Made by a program: the position numbers and the translations under genes. DNA of 64,000 bases, taken from a virus. How positions within the stretch are numbered: position 1 is the stretch's first letter; each line of letters opens with the position of its first letter. The stretch spans positions 1 to 64,000 of the IMG/VR virus record IMGVR_UViG_3300045933_000229; one strand, written 5' to 3'. A model generated the notes under the pieces. It made no database searches. It was not told the DNA's origin and worked only from the letters and a program-made list of their open reading frames with translations. Below, one piece after another: positions 1-6,845 of this stretch.

Positions 1-498
1 GGGGAGTTCCACTTCGTCAGCGTGGACGACGGCACCGAGGTCGTCATCAAGACGGTGGGCGAGGGGCAGGACACCGCCGACAAGGCCACCAACAAAGCGA
101 TGGCGGTCGCCTACAAGTACGCCGTGTTCCAAGGCTTCTGCATCCCGCTCGAAGCGGGCGACGACCCTGACGCTGGCTCCCCCGAGGGCGCCGTGCGCGA
201 CAAGGCCACGGGCCTCGATGATCTGACCGAGGAATTCGAGTTGCGCACGGTCGAGGTGCCGAACCTGAAAGAGTTGGCCGACGTCTTCGCGAAGGCGCAG
301 ACCGACGTGAAGGCGGCAGCTGTCGCGCGCGAGGTGCCCAAGTCCGTCCTGGTGGACGCGCTCGGCAAGCTGACCAAGAGCAAGGATGCAGCGAAGGTGC
401 GCATCGAGAAGGCGGGCAAGGCGAAGAAACCGACGCCAGACGATGCCGGGCCGCGTGGCGACGAGCCGACGGGCACGCATGAGGCAGGCAACCAATGA
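1..498 (+). CDS. ERF-type single-strand annealing protein, 3' part only
   Basis: The frame is open from the first base, so the gene starts before the window; 165 codons remain. Early in the fragment a GEGQDTADKATNKAMA block is followed directly by VAYKYAVFQGF, which matches the conserved G-x-D-x-x-D-K-A-T-x-K-A ... K-Y core of the ERF/Sak family. Such proteins anneal complementary single strands during phage recombination. After the core the chain becomes Lys-, Ala- and Pro-rich, as ERF tails often are. The stop overlaps the next ATG by four bases, and an exonuclease and SSB follow, so this looks like a recombination module. Family assignment is by motif only. Confidence 0.8.
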   Translation, partial: GEFHFVSVDDGTEVVIKTVGEGQDTADKATNKAMAVAYKYAVFQGFCIPLEAGDDPDAGSPEGAVRDKATGLDDLTEEFELRTVEVPNLKELADVFAKAQTDVKAAAVAREVPKSVLVDALGKLTKSKDAAKVRIEKAGKAKKPTPDDAGPRGDEPTGTHEAGNQ

Positions 499-1190
499 CC
501 CCGTTCTATCTGGACGTCGAAACGATCCCCGATCAGCGGCCCGGCGTACGGGCGGCGGTCGAGGCGGCGATGCGCCCGCCCGGCAACTACAAGAAAGCCG
601 AGACGATCGCGGAGTGGGAGAAGAACGAGCGCCCGAAGCTGGCCGAGGAAGCGTGGCTCAAGACGAGCTTCGACGGCGGCGCCGGGGAGTTGATCCTGAT
701 CGGCTTCGCCCGAGGCGACGACTCGATCGAGGTGGTGCGCCGCTCGCCCGACGAGCGCTCGCTGATCGAGGAGGCGTTCGACCTGATGGATGCGACGCTG
801 CGCCCCGAGGACAACGGGCGCATCCGGGTGGTCGGGCATCGGGTGGCCGACTTCGACCTGCGCTTCATCTGGCAGCGCGCGGTGATCCACGGGATCAAGC
901 CGCCCGACTGGCTCCCCTTCCACGCGAAGCCGTGGGATCTGTCGGTGTTCGACACCATGTACGCGTGGGCCGGGCCGGGCAGGTTCGTCTCGCTCGACAC
1001 GATCTGCACCGCGCTCGGCGTGGCGCGCAAGGGCACCGAGATAGGCGAGGACATCGACGGCTCGAAGGTGTGGGAGTTCTATCGGGCCGGGCGGCTCGAC
1101 GAGTTGGAGGTGTACTGCGGCGGCGACGTCAGCCGGGTGAGGGAAATCTACAAGCGGATGATCTTCGCGCCGACGGCGTTCTCCACATGA
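495..1190 (+). CDS. DnaQ/PolB-type 3'-5' exonuclease
   Basis: A 231-residue protein with the three exonuclease motifs of the DEDD superfamily in order: Exo I (YLDVETIP, D7 and E9), Exo II (GHRVADFDLRFI, D121) and Exo III near the C-terminus (YCGGDV). The spacing and the 'LDTICTALG' segment resemble the predicted PolB-like 3'-5' exonuclease family, stand-alone proofreading-type nucleases. It should remove nucleotides from 3' ends using two metal ions. It sits between the ERF-type annealer and SSB with ATGA overlaps on both sides, which suggests co-translation and a role in recombination or replication. The exact substrate cannot be read from sequence. Confidence 0.85.
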   Translation: MTPFYLDVETIPDQRPGVRAAVEAAMRPPGNYKKAETIAEWEKNERPKLAEEAWLKTSFDGGAGELILIGFARGDDSIEVVRRSPDERSLIEEAFDLMDATLRPEDNGRIRVVGHRVADFDLRFIWQRAVIHGIKPPDWLPFHAKPWDLSVFDTMYAWAGPGRFVSLDTICTALGVARKGTEIGEDIDGSKVWEFYRAGRLDELEVYCGGDVSRVREIYKRMIFAPTAFST

Positions 1191-1375
1191 GGAAACCGAA
1201 GCCGCCGCCGATCGCGTGCGTGACGCAGAAGATCGCCATCGCACTGGCGGCGCTGCAGCGCGAGGCGGCGGACGCCGGGATGTTCCGCTCGATGCACGCC
1301 ATCAACAAGGCGAGTCAGGTTCTAGGATGGGAAGCGGCTCGCCTCCTGCAGAAGCAGCACCGGACGAAGGGATAG
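1187..1375 (+). CDS. Small hypothetical protein (62 aa)
   Basis: The ATG overlaps the exonuclease stop (ATGA), and the gene ends three bases before the ssb start, so it is tightly packed in the recombination operon. The 62-residue product begins with a basic and proline-rich stretch, then has two probable amphipathic helices containing QKIAIALAALQREA and ASQVLGWEAARLLQKQ. No family is recognised. Position suggests an accessory factor of the exonuclease or SSB, but this is inference from neighbours only. A longer overlapping frame beginning at 386 was rejected because its upstream part is an arginine-rich shadow of the neighbouring genes. Confidence 0.6.
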   Translation: MRKPKPPPIACVTQKIAIALAALQREAADAGMFRSMHAINKASQVLGWEAARLLQKQHRTKG

Positions 1376-1378
1376 ACC

Positions 1379-1861
1379 ATGAGCAACGTGAACAAGGCGA
1401 TCGTGCTGGGCCACCTGGGGCGCGACCCCGAGGTGCGCTACACGCAGAACGGTGATCCGATCTGCAACTTCTCGGTTGCCACCACCGAGAGGTGGAAGGG
1501 CAAGGACGGCGAGAAGAAAGAGCAGACCGAGTGGCACCGCATCGTGGTGTGGGGCGCGCAGGCCGAGGCGGCGGGCAAGTATCTTGAGAAGGGCAGCATG
1601 GTCTACGTCGAGGGGAAGATGACCACCCGGAAGTGGACCGACAAGGATGGCGTGGAGCGCTACACCACAGAGATCCGGGCGATGGAGGTGAAGTTCCTGA
1701 CCCCAAGGAGTTCAGGCCGCGGCGACGAGGAGCGTGACGAGCGCTCGACATCGTCGAGGCCCCGACAGGAACCGAAGGACAAACCGGCCGCGCGGGCGCC
1801 GGCGACCGCAGGTGGGGGCAAGACCACCTTCGACGATATGCCCGACGACATTCCGTTCTGA
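1379..1861 (+). CDS. ssb: Single-stranded DNA-binding protein
   Basis: A 160-residue protein with the bacterial SSB OB-fold in residues 1-105: start [21 protein letters not shown], then [19 protein letters not shown] and a [16 protein letters not shown] strand. A disordered Arg/Pro/Ala-rich linker leads to the acidic tip DDIPF, the classic SSB tail that recruits partner proteins. It should form tetramers that coat single-stranded DNA in phage replication and recombination. An AGGGA ribosome site lies upstream. It is the last clearly enzymatic member of the left recombination block. Length and tail are normal for the family. Confidence 0.97.
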   Translation: MSNVNKAIVLGHLGRDPEVRYTQNGDPICNFSVATTERWKGKDGEKKEQTEWHRIVVWGAQAEAAGKYLEKGSMVYVEGKMTTRKWTDKDGVERYTTEIRAMEVKFLTPRSSGRGDEERDERSTSSRPRQEPKDKPAARAPATAGGGKTTFDDMPDDIPF

Positions 1862-1885
1862 TCCACCGACCTAGGGAGTAACACC

Positions 1886-2362
1886 ATGACCACGTTCAAG
1901 AAGGACGACTTCGTTGTCCGCGAGCATTCCGACTACGGCAAGGTGAAGCTTGGCGCCACCTACATCGTCACCAACGTCGCCAGCGACGGGTTGAAGCTGA
2001 GGACGCTGACGGGGTTGTGCTTGGAGGCGCGCTACACCGCCTCGCGGTTCCGCCTCGCCACGCCCGCCGAGACGCAGGCGGCGCAGCTGATCGGCGAACC
2101 GGCGCTCGGCTGTTTCATCCGCGACGGCTTCTCGCTCCCGGCGGCGCGCGCGATCGTGCAGGGCATGACCCAGCAGCGTGAGCTCCCGCGGGCCACGCCG
2201 TCCGTGCGTTACGCCTTCCGGCGCAACCCGCCTGTCAGGAAGCCGACACAACACGCGATGCCGGTCGGCTGGAAGTACGGGCTGCGCGACCCGCGGGTGG
2301 ATGAGCCGGGCTTCGACCAGATCGTCTTCAGCCGCCCGACGGGCTGGTCGCCGCTCGGCTGA
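1886..2362 (+). CDS. Hypothetical protein (158 aa)
   Basis: Preceded by a good ribosome site (GGGAG, seven bases before ATG) and ending in a TGATG overlap with the next gene. The first 55 residues look like a small beta-rich domain (KKDDFVVREHSDYGKVKLG, YIVTNVASDGLKLRTL), similar in style to KOW/SH3-like folds. The middle is helical and Ala-rich, and the end is a basic, proline-containing stretch with tyrosine and tryptophan. No family is recognised. It follows ssb in the same direction and is probably in the same transcript. Confidence 0.7.
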   Translation: MTTFKKDDFVVREHSDYGKVKLGATYIVTNVASDGLKLRTLTGLCLEARYTASRFRLATPAETQAAQLIGEPALGCFIRDGFSLPAARAIVQGMTQQRELPRATPSVRYAFRRNPPVRKPTQHAMPVGWKYGLRDPRVDEPGFDQIVFSRPTGWSPLG

Positions 2363-2643
2363 TGCCGGTCCCGGCCATCAAGCTGGTGGCGTGGCAGTGC
2401 CGTCACCCCGACTGGTGCTTCGTCGCTGTGCCGAACGAGCGCGGCCGCTACCTGCGCACCGACCTGTCCGTGGTCTACGTGGCGTGCCCCTACCCGGGGT
2501 GCCAGTCGATCCCCGGCGAGCCGTGCAAGGGGACCGGCGCGCGCTACACGGCGGGGACGCACACGGTCAGGCGCGCTGCCTATCAGGCGCACCGCCGACT
2601 CAACCGACCTGGTGTCGGGGCGCTGCGGGACGTGGAGAAGTAG
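2362..2643 (+). CDS. Small zinc-binding phage protein
   Basis: A 93-residue protein whose centre reads VACPYPGCQSIPGEPC, followed by a His and Arg in TAGTHTVRRAAY. This CP-x-C ... PGEPC ... H-x-x-R pattern is seen in small phage zinc-finger proteins (often annotated zinc finger domain-containing protein). Cys and His would bind one zinc ion; a nucleic-acid-binding role is usual but not shown. It is translationally coupled to the preceding gene. It is the last gene before a 335-base gap holding a promoter. Confidence 0.7.
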   Translation: MPVPAIKLVAWQCRHPDWCFVAVPNERGRYLRTDLSVVYVACPYPGCQSIPGEPCKGTGARYTAGTHTVRRAAYQAHRRLNRPGVGALRDVEK

Positions 2644-2978
2644 GTGGGCGGTCCGGGGGTTTACCCATAGCAGGGCACCGGCCCGGGGGCGTGGGTGATG
2701 TTCGCACCCCCGATGATGAAGCACGCCCGCCCACCGCGCGCGCTGGAGATTCGCCCCCTGCCTACTCTTTTAGTGTAGCCGGTGGACCGGGGAAAGTTTA
2801 GGGGGCTGTGGCGCCGTGGAAACGACTTTATTGAAAAATTGTCTTTTCGACCCTCGGGGGTATTGACAAGATCATGTCATAGCTTCACGATGGCGTCGCT
2901 TCCTGACGACAACGGCCCGTTGGCGGGGAGGGGAATCCACAGGTGGGCCAACCCAACTTTCATGAAAGGATCTACCAA
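2644..2978. other. Intergenic region with promoter and AT-rich patch
   Basis: No convincing gene: a 66-codon frame starting at 2782 has neither ribosome site nor protein-like composition. About 2806-2870 is strikingly AT-rich for this genome (runs such as TTTATTGAAAAATTGTCTTTT) and leads into the TTGACA box at 2863. An 8-base inverted repeat, GGTGGGCG near 2643 and CGCCCACC near 2730, could form a long-range stem after the preceding gene. It is probably a regulatory region. Confidence 0.6.
2863..2891 (+). promoter_or_regulatory. Sigma70-like promoter, TTGACA-N17-CACGAT
   Basis: A perfect TTGACA -35 box (2863-2868) is followed after exactly 17 bases by CACGAT (2886-2891), a weak -10. The same pair with the same spacing occurs at 61851-61879, which raises confidence in the -10 choice. 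The predicted start near 2898 gives a leader of about 80 bases before the gene at 2979. Confidence 0.65.
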
Positions 2979-3380
2979 ATGAAGAAGTTGCTTCTCGTCT
3001 CGGCGGCGCTCGCGTCGCTGTTCGCCGGTCAGGCGTTCGCCGCCTGCGCCGGGGTGAACGTCCTGGCTGGCAACTGCGTGCAGTCCGAAGCGGCCGTCGC
3101 CAACGGCTCGACCGCTCAGGGCGCGCAGGCGATCCTCGGCTTCTCGGCCGGGACGGCGACGAACACGAGCGGCGCGCAGAACACCAGCGCGGCCGTCAGC
3201 ACCCCGCTCGGTTCGGCGTCGCAGTCCACCAGCCTCGGGCAGAACGTGTCCTCGCAGGCCGGTATCGCCCTCGGCGGCGCGATCGGCGCGCAGGGTGCGG
3301 CGGGCGCTGGCGCAGCGGCGGGCAACGCCGTCGGCGTCGGCGGTTTCGGCATCAACGTGTTCGCGCTGCCGACCCCGTAA
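2979..3380 (+). CDS. Exported Gly/Ala/Ser-rich small protein
   Basis: The chosen ATG has an AAAGGA ribosome site and opens a textbook Sec signal peptide, MKKLLLVSAALASLFAGQAFA, with predicted cleavage after AFA. The mature part (about 112 residues) is almost entirely Gly, Ala, Ser, Thr, Gln and Asn, with two early cysteines (CAGVNVLAGNC). It has no charged core, so it looks like a fibrous or surface-coating peptide and not an enzyme. It stands alone between the promoter at 2863 and a strong terminator at 3393, so it should be strongly expressed as a single gene. The function is unknown; phage-encoded exported proteins can alter the cell surface, but that is speculation here. Confidence 0.8.
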   Translation: MKKLLLVSAALASLFAGQAFAACAGVNVLAGNCVQSEAAVANGSTAQGAQAILGFSAGTATNTSGAQNTSAAVSTPLGSASQSTSLGQNVSSQAGIALGGAIGAQGAAGAGAAAGNAVGVGGFGINVFALPTP

Positions 3381-3392
3381 CCAGCACGATCA

Positions 3393-3437
3393 CCGGGCGG
3401 GGAGTTTCCCTCCCTTTTATCCCCGCCCGGCCTTTTT
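3393..3437 (+). terminator. Intrinsic terminator
   Basis: A perfect 10-bp stem (CCGGGCGGGG, 3393-3402, with CCCCGCCCGG, 3421-3430) closes an 18-base loop and is followed by CCTTTTT. It is one of the clearest rho-independent terminators in the window and ends the single-gene unit started at 2863. Confidence 0.92.
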
Positions 3438-3451
3438 CCTAGGAGACACAG

Positions 3452-4201
3452 ATGAACGCAGTCAAGATCGCCCTCGCCGTAGCCGCGGCGCTGGGCGTGA
3501 GCGTCGCGAACGCTCAGAGCAACCAGCAAATCGGCGGCGCGAACGCGGCTGCGGCATCGCAGTCCGGAGCGCTGTCCGGTTCGTCCTCGGGCGCTGGCGC
3601 CGCCGCCGTCATCGAGCAGAATTTCGAGGCGCCGGTCCAGCTTCGGGAAACGAAGAACACGCAGGATCTGAACTACAGCGGCACCTACACGATCCGCAAC
3701 GTGCCGAACATCGCCCCGCCGAACATCCTGCCGACGTCGCCCTGCATGGGATCCTCGTCGCTGGGCCTCGGCATCAGCGGGTTCGGCATCGGCGGCGGTA
3801 CGTCGTGGAAGGATGACGATTGCGGGTATCGCGAAACCGCGCGCGTCTTCCTGCAGGCCGGGCAGGCCGCTGACGGCATGGCGGTCCTTTGCTCCTCGCC
3901 CTACGCAGCTGCAGCGCCGACCTGCCAGAAGCTGAAACCGGCGACGCAACCGGCGAAGACGTCGGCGTGGGACAGCCCGAAGGAAACGACGATCCGCGAC
4001 ATGAACGACCGCAACCGCACGGCGACCACGCTCTCCGGCATGACCAAGAGCGAGCAGGACACGGCGCTGACGAAGGCGGCGATGCAGCCGACGCTCGCGG
4101 AGCAGAAAGCGGCCAACTGCCGACTCGCCGGGGATGACACCATCCTGCGCGGTCGGTTCGGCTGCGACGGGATCTTCCAGCCCGTCACGCTTCGCCAGTA
4201 A
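3452..4201 (+). CDS. Exported hypothetical protein with Cys-rich globular domain
   Basis: A ribosome site (AGGAG) precedes ATG at 3452. Residues 1-22 form a Sec signal peptide ending in VANAQ. A Gly/Ala/Ser/Asn-rich segment follows, then a domain with PCMGSSSLGLGISGFGIGGG, WKDDDCGYRETAR and a further cysteine in AVLCSS. This PCMGS ... DDDC-x-x-RE-x-A-R pattern recurs in small exported phage proteins of unknown function. The C-terminal 100 residues are hydrophilic with two more cysteines. The gene follows a terminator, so it needs read-through or its own promoter, which I cannot identify. It is probably periplasmic or virion-associated. Confidence 0.7.
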   Translation: MNAVKIALAVAAALGVSVANAQSNQQIGGANAAAASQSGALSGSSSGAGAAAVIEQNFEAPVQLRETKNTQDLNYSGTYTIRNVPNIAPPNILPTSPCMGSSSLGLGISGFGIGGGTSWKDDDCGYRETARVFLQAGQAADGMAVLCSSPYAAAAPTCQKLKPATQPAKTSAWDSPKETTIRDMNDRNRTATTLSGMTKSEQDTALTKAAMQPTLAEQKAANCRLAGDDTILRGRFGCDGIFQPVTLRQ

Positions 4202-4213
4202 CCGGAGTCGATC

Positions 4214-4477
4214 ATGCGCATCCACTTCTGGCTCGCCATGATCGTGACGATGCTCGTCCTCGGTGCGGCTTACGGGCAGACGATGCCCCAGCAGCAGAAT
4301 TGCACCACGACGACCAGCGGCTCGATCAGTCACACGTACTGCGGCCCCCCGGTCGTGGTTCAGGTGCAGGCGCCAGCGGTGACGGTTCAGGCCCCGGCGG
4401 TCACGGTGCAACCCGCACCCGTGGTCGTGCAGCCCGCGCCGAAGCCGCAGGCCGTGGAGAAAAAGATCCGCGAGTAG
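4214..4477 (+). CDS. Exported protein with Val/Pro/Gln repeats
   Basis: An 87-residue protein with a ribosome site (GGAG, six bases before ATG). Residues 1-21 (MRIHFWLAMIVTMLVLGAAYG) are a signal peptide or N-terminal anchor. After two cysteines the chain becomes a run of near-repeats, QAPAVTV, QAPAVTV, QPAPVVV and QPAP, ending in a basic tail KKIRE. Such Pro-rich extended segments often span the periplasm. It lies between another exported protein and membrane genes, so a role in the envelope is likely. No family is recognised and it could be a lysis accessory, but there is no direct evidence. Confidence 0.65.
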   Translation: MRIHFWLAMIVTMLVLGAAYGQTMPQQQNCTTTTSGSISHTYCGPPVVVQVQAPAVTVQAPAVTVQPAPVVVQPAPKPQAVEKKIRE

Positions 4478-4490
4478 TCCCGGCGTAACC

Positions 4491-4559
4491 CTGACCCATC
4501 GGGGTGGCACCCGGGTCAGAACGCCGTTCATGCCCAAGGCCCTGCGCAAGCGGGGCCTT
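4491..4559 (+). terminator. Two hairpins, possible terminator or translational control element
   Basis: Hairpin one pairs CTGACCC (4491-4497) with GGGTCAG (4513-4519). Hairpin two pairs AAGGCCC (4536-4542) with GGGCCTT (4553-4559) and ends four bases before the next ATG, so it would cover the ribosome-binding region. Neither has a T-run. Read-through attenuation or translational control are both possible. Confidence 0.4.
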
Positions 4560-4563
4560 CCAC

Positions 4564-4767
4564 ATGAACCACTACAACCCCATCAAGCTGATGGCCGCGG
4601 TCCTCGGCGGCATCGGGATGTTCGGCACGCTGTCGGTGTTCAAGCGCGTGCTGTTCGGCCCGCCCGCGGCGACCGTCGATCTGATCGGCCCGATCTTCAT
4701 TAGCGGGTGCCTGATCGGCGCGGCGTGGGTGCTGGTGGACATAGCCGCCAAGCGGGACCGCGAGTGA
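4564..4767 (+). CDS. Two-TM small membrane protein, holin candidate
   Basis: A 67-residue protein with two hydrophobic segments: about residues 7-29 (IKLMAAVLGGIGMFGTLSVF) and 40-60 (IGPIFISGCLIGAAWVLVDIA), ending in the charged tail KRDRE. Size and two-helix layout fit a class II-type holin, and peptidoglycan-active genes lie nearby (4988 and 6846). There is no clear Shine-Dalgarno; a hairpin ends just before ATG. A GTG at 4504 would add 20 residues but lacks support. The stop overlaps the next gene (GTGA). The holin role is inferred from topology and context only. Confidence 0.55.
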   Translation: MNHYNPIKLMAAVLGGIGMFGTLSVFKRVLFGPPAATVDLIGPIFISGCLIGAAWVLVDIAAKRDRE

Positions 4768-4991
4768 TTCCTGCCGCCACGCTCGCCGTGCTGGGCACTA
4801 GCCGCCGCGTGATCGAGTTCGACGGCGACGGCCTCTACTACGTCGAAGGCCCCATGCTGATCGACCTTGAGGCGCTGATGCGTCGCCTCGGCACCGAGCG
4901 GCGCATGGACGCCGACGAAATGCGCGACTGGATGAACCGGCTCCACGTTGGCCTGCGGGCGATCGAGGGGCTTAAGGTGGTGAGCGAATGA
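4764..4991 (+). CDS. Hypothetical protein (75 aa)
   Basis: Starts with GTG in a GTGA overlap with the membrane protein and ends in an ATGA overlap with the L,D-transpeptidase-like gene, so it is translated in series with both. The 75-residue chain has a short beta-like segment (RRVIEFDGDGLYYVEG) followed by charged helices (IDLEALMRRLGTERRMDADEM, then LHVGLRAIEG). No family is recognised. There is no signal peptide or membrane segment, so it is probably cytoplasmic. Confidence 0.6.
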   Translation: MIPAATLAVLGTSRRVIEFDGDGLYYVEGPMLIDLEALMRRLGTERRMDADEMRDWMNRLHVGLRAIEGLKVVSE

Positions 4992-5314
4992 TCGAGGTGT
5001 TCCTGGCGTCGGCCACCATCTGCTTCCAAGGTGTCTGCTATCCGGCACTTGTCGGGCGCTCGACACCTCGCGGTGAATTCCCGGTCCAGCACCAGGTCAC
5101 CCGTCTTCCGGGCTACGGTGGTGAGATCCTGACCTTCAAGGAAACAGCGCTCGATCGGTTCGCGATTCATCGCACGTGGCGGGGGCGCGAGAAGCTGTAC
5201 GACCGGCCGAACGCCGAGCGCGTGGCGGTCACCAACGGCTGCATCAACGTCGAGCCGTCGGTGTTCGCCGCCCTCCTCAGCTGCTGTGCCAGCGCAACCG
5301 TGGTGATCCGATGA
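4988..5314 (+). CDS. L,D-transpeptidase-like (YkuD-type) protein
   Basis: A 108-residue protein containing the elements of a minimal YkuD fold: TPRGEFPV (the usual T-P-x-G-x-F/Y strand), a conserved His in FAIHRTW, and VTNGCINVEPSVF, matching the H ... (S/T)-x-G-C-I/M-N catalytic signature with Cys as nucleophile. In the family Cys attacks meso-DAP-containing tetrapeptide stems to make 3-3 cross-links or attach other groups. The chain opens with a weakly hydrophobic segment (MIEVFLASATICFQGVCYPA) that might act as a signal. It sits after the holin-like gene. It might modify the host wall during infection or act as a degenerate hydrolase; the motif is clear, the role is not. Confidence 0.72.
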   Translation: MIEVFLASATICFQGVCYPALVGRSTPRGEFPVQHQVTRLPGYGGEILTFKETALDRFAIHRTWRGREKLYDRPNAERVAVTNGCINVEPSVFAALLSCCASATVVIR

Positions 5315-5505
5315 TGAAGCTATCGACCGGCGACGACTCGACGCTGGGCAATTACCGGCGGCTGGCGGTGGTCGCCTTCGGCCCCACCTCCAAGGCGGTC
5401 GCCTACCTCGACGAGAGGATCGCCGCCGAGGGGCCGGGCGGTCAGGTGATCGCTGACGAGCGTCAGGTGATCCAGCTGCTCGCGACGATCGACGCGAACG
5501 GGTAG
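5311..5505 (+). CDS. Hypothetical protein (64 aa)
   Basis: Begins at ATG in an ATGA overlap with the preceding stop; a second ATG follows at once. The product has a likely alpha/beta arrangement: NYRRLAVVAFGPTSKAVAYL, then DERIAAEGPGGQVIADERQV and a C-terminal helix ending TIDANG. No motif or family is recognised. Composition is soluble and acidic. It belongs to a run of small co-directional genes. Confidence 0.6.
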   Translation: MMKLSTGDDSTLGNYRRLAVVAFGPTSKAVAYLDERIAAEGPGGQVIADERQVIQLLATIDANG

Positions 5506-5510
5506 CCCGG

Positions 5511-5777
5511 ATGCCGATCGACCGTAACAGCCCGTTCGTCAAGGCGATCATCGCCGACCGGGACAACATCGGCGACAAGATCAGAGCAGCGATCCCCGAG
5601 GGGGCGGTGTTCGCCCTGTTCGTGGCGGGCGACGACTTCGAGCAGGCGGCGCTCATCGCGAACATCCCGCCGGAGGACGTCTCGGCGATCGTGGGTGAGT
5701 GGCTCGCGAAAAAGGCGAGCGAGAGGATGCGGCTAGATGACGGCGACCCGACAGGCGGGTGCCCTAACAGGGAGTAG
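5511..5777 (+). CDS. Hypothetical acidic protein (88 aa)
   Basis: The ATG is five bases after the previous stop. The 88-residue chain is acidic and helical: FVKAIIADRDNIGDKIRAAI, AVFALFVAGDDFEQAALIA, then a Pro-Pro-Glu-Asp turn and IVGEWLAKKASERMRL. The tail has one Cys (GGCPNRE). It has no signal peptide, membrane span or known motif. It is typical of small early-type phage genes whose products bind host proteins, but no function can be assigned from sequence. Confidence 0.58.
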   Translation: MPIDRNSPFVKAIIADRDNIGDKIRAAIPEGAVFALFVAGDDFEQAALIANIPPEDVSAIVGEWLAKKASERMRLDDGDPTGGCPNRE

Positions 5778-5782
5778 CGACC

Positions 5783-5974
5783 ATGAAGGCGATTCTGGTG
5801 GTGGGGATCCTGACCGTGCAGAACGGCTGGGTGATCGACACGCAGCGGACCGAGGTGCTGGCGCCGACGATGGAGGCGTGCGAGCGGATGCGTCAGGCCG
5901 TCGTGCAGAAGAAGCAGGCGGCGAAGGCGACGAACTACTACGCGATCTGCCGCCCGGACTGGGTGCGGTCGTGA
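5783..5974 (+). CDS. Hypothetical protein (63 aa)
   Basis: A GGGAG ribosome site lies eight bases before ATG. The short chain starts with a hydrophobic strand (MKAILVVGILTVQNGWVID), then TQRTEVLAPTMEACERMRQAV and a lysine-rich helix, ending with YYAICRPDWVRS. The layout (short N-terminal strand, spaced cysteines, conserved-looking C-terminal CRPDW) is like a family of small phage proteins, whose members may carry cleaved signals. I cannot name it. The stop overlaps the next GTG. Confidence 0.58.
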   Translation: MKAILVVGILTVQNGWVIDTQRTEVLAPTMEACERMRQAVVQKKQAAKATNYYAICRPDWVRS

Positions 5975-6255
5975 TCGAACACGGTCCCGAGCGCGAGGCG
6001 CTTGTCCTCGCGTACGTGGACGTCCTGGAGGAGTGCTTCGCCTACGCGCTGGCGGCGATGGCCGCGACCGACAAGCCGATGCACGACGCCCACATGGGCG
6101 CGCTGCGCGACGCGATGGCGAAGGGGATGCCCGCGATGGACCGGGCCGTCTCTGCCGGGGTCCGTTTCAACAAGCAGCCGCACCTCGACCAGCTGGGGAA
6201 CGAGCTCCCCGGCCACCTGGCGCGGATTCTTCCGGGTTTGCCGACCAAACAGTGA
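5971..6255 (+). CDS. Hypothetical helical protein (94 aa)
   Basis: GTG start within a GTGA overlap with the gene before. The 94 residues are mostly helical: VIEHGPEREALVLAYVDVLE, FAYALAAMAATDKPMHDAHM, ALRDAMAKGMPAMDRAVSAG, then HLDQLGNELPGHLARILPGL. Methionine and alanine content is high. No metal-binding or catalytic motif is seen, although several His residues are present. A longer frame starting at 5737 adds an arginine-rich shadow and was not used. Confidence 0.58.
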   Translation: MIEHGPEREALVLAYVDVLEECFAYALAAMAATDKPMHDAHMGALRDAMAKGMPAMDRAVSAGVRFNKQPHLDQLGNELPGHLARILPGLPTKQ

Positions 6256-6263
6256 GGTGACGA

Positions 6264-6584
6264 ATGCGCGTCAACGTCTATGCCGAGGAAATCACCCGTC
6301 GGGTGGAGATCGTCTCGAAGGAGGTGTCGGGCGAGGTGTTCACCGGGGTTCGCTTCTATCTGGAACTGCCGGTCACGCACGGGCAGATGCACGTGCGCGG
6401 GCCGTTCAAGCATCATGAGGGTGACGATGACTCGTCAGCAGTCACGTTTTGGGGGAAGCGCGACCTGCGCGAACTCCTCCTTCTCGGCTTGAAAGCCCTC
6501 GATGAACACTACGAGCAGCGCGCTCCGCGCGCGCCGACGTCGGGCGTCGCGCCGATCGAGACACCGGAGAACGTGCTGCCGTAG
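6264..6584 (+). CDS. Hypothetical protein (106 aa)
   Basis: A GAGGTGA ribosome site precedes ATG. The first 70 residues look beta-rich (MRVNVYAEEITRRVEIVSKE, GVRFYLELPVTHGQMHVRGP, SAVTFWGKRDLRELLLLGLK), followed by a proline-rich tail. The layout resembles small phage proteins with a single compact beta-sheet domain. No family is recognised. It is the last gene of the left rightward block; a leftward endolysin gene converges on it. Confidence 0.62.
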   Translation: MRVNVYAEEITRRVEIVSKEVSGEVFTGVRFYLELPVTHGQMHVRGPFKHHEGDDDSSAVTFWGKRDLRELLLLGLKALDEHYEQRAPRAPTSGVAPIETPENVLP

Positions 6585-6823
6585 CCTTGGGGTCTATCGC
6601 GGCTCGACCCACATAAACGTACCGCGCCCGGGGAATGTCAGCCCGGTGAAGTCGCACACGTCGGCGCTCTGACTGATCGAATGGGCGACGGGGGACTCGA
6701 CTAAGGCCAGCCGGTCGCATCACCGGGACTTACGACCCCGGGGCCGTAGCCGACCGACCGAGAAAGCCGTTGCCCGCGGGTGCCGTCCGTGGGAGAACCG
6801 CCGATCCTCAAGGGTGGACCGCT
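6585..6823. other. Convergent intergenic region, no gene seen
   Basis: About 240 bases between converging genes. Frames here, including a leftward one starting at 6723, are arginine/serine-rich and lack ribosome sites. The sequence has several GC-rich short inverted stretches but no tRNA cloverleaf that I could draw. The function is unknown; it may be 3' untranslated sequence. Confidence 0.5.
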
Positions 6824-6844
6824 GAAACTGGGTCCGGACCCCAG
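6824..6844 (-). terminator. Intrinsic terminator of the endolysin gene
   Basis: Read leftward, CTGGG (6840-6844) pairs with CCCAG (6828-6832) across a 7-base loop, followed by TTTC. It starts two bases after the TAA of the leftward gene. The core GGGTCCGGACCC is itself a perfect palindrome. The T-tract is short, so efficiency is uncertain. Confidence 0.55.
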
Positions 6845-6845
6845 C

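Noticed and set aside
2782-2982. 66-codon rightward frame over the promoter at 2863
   Set aside because: It lacks a ribosome site, spans the promoter and overlaps the start of the signal-peptide gene in another frame.
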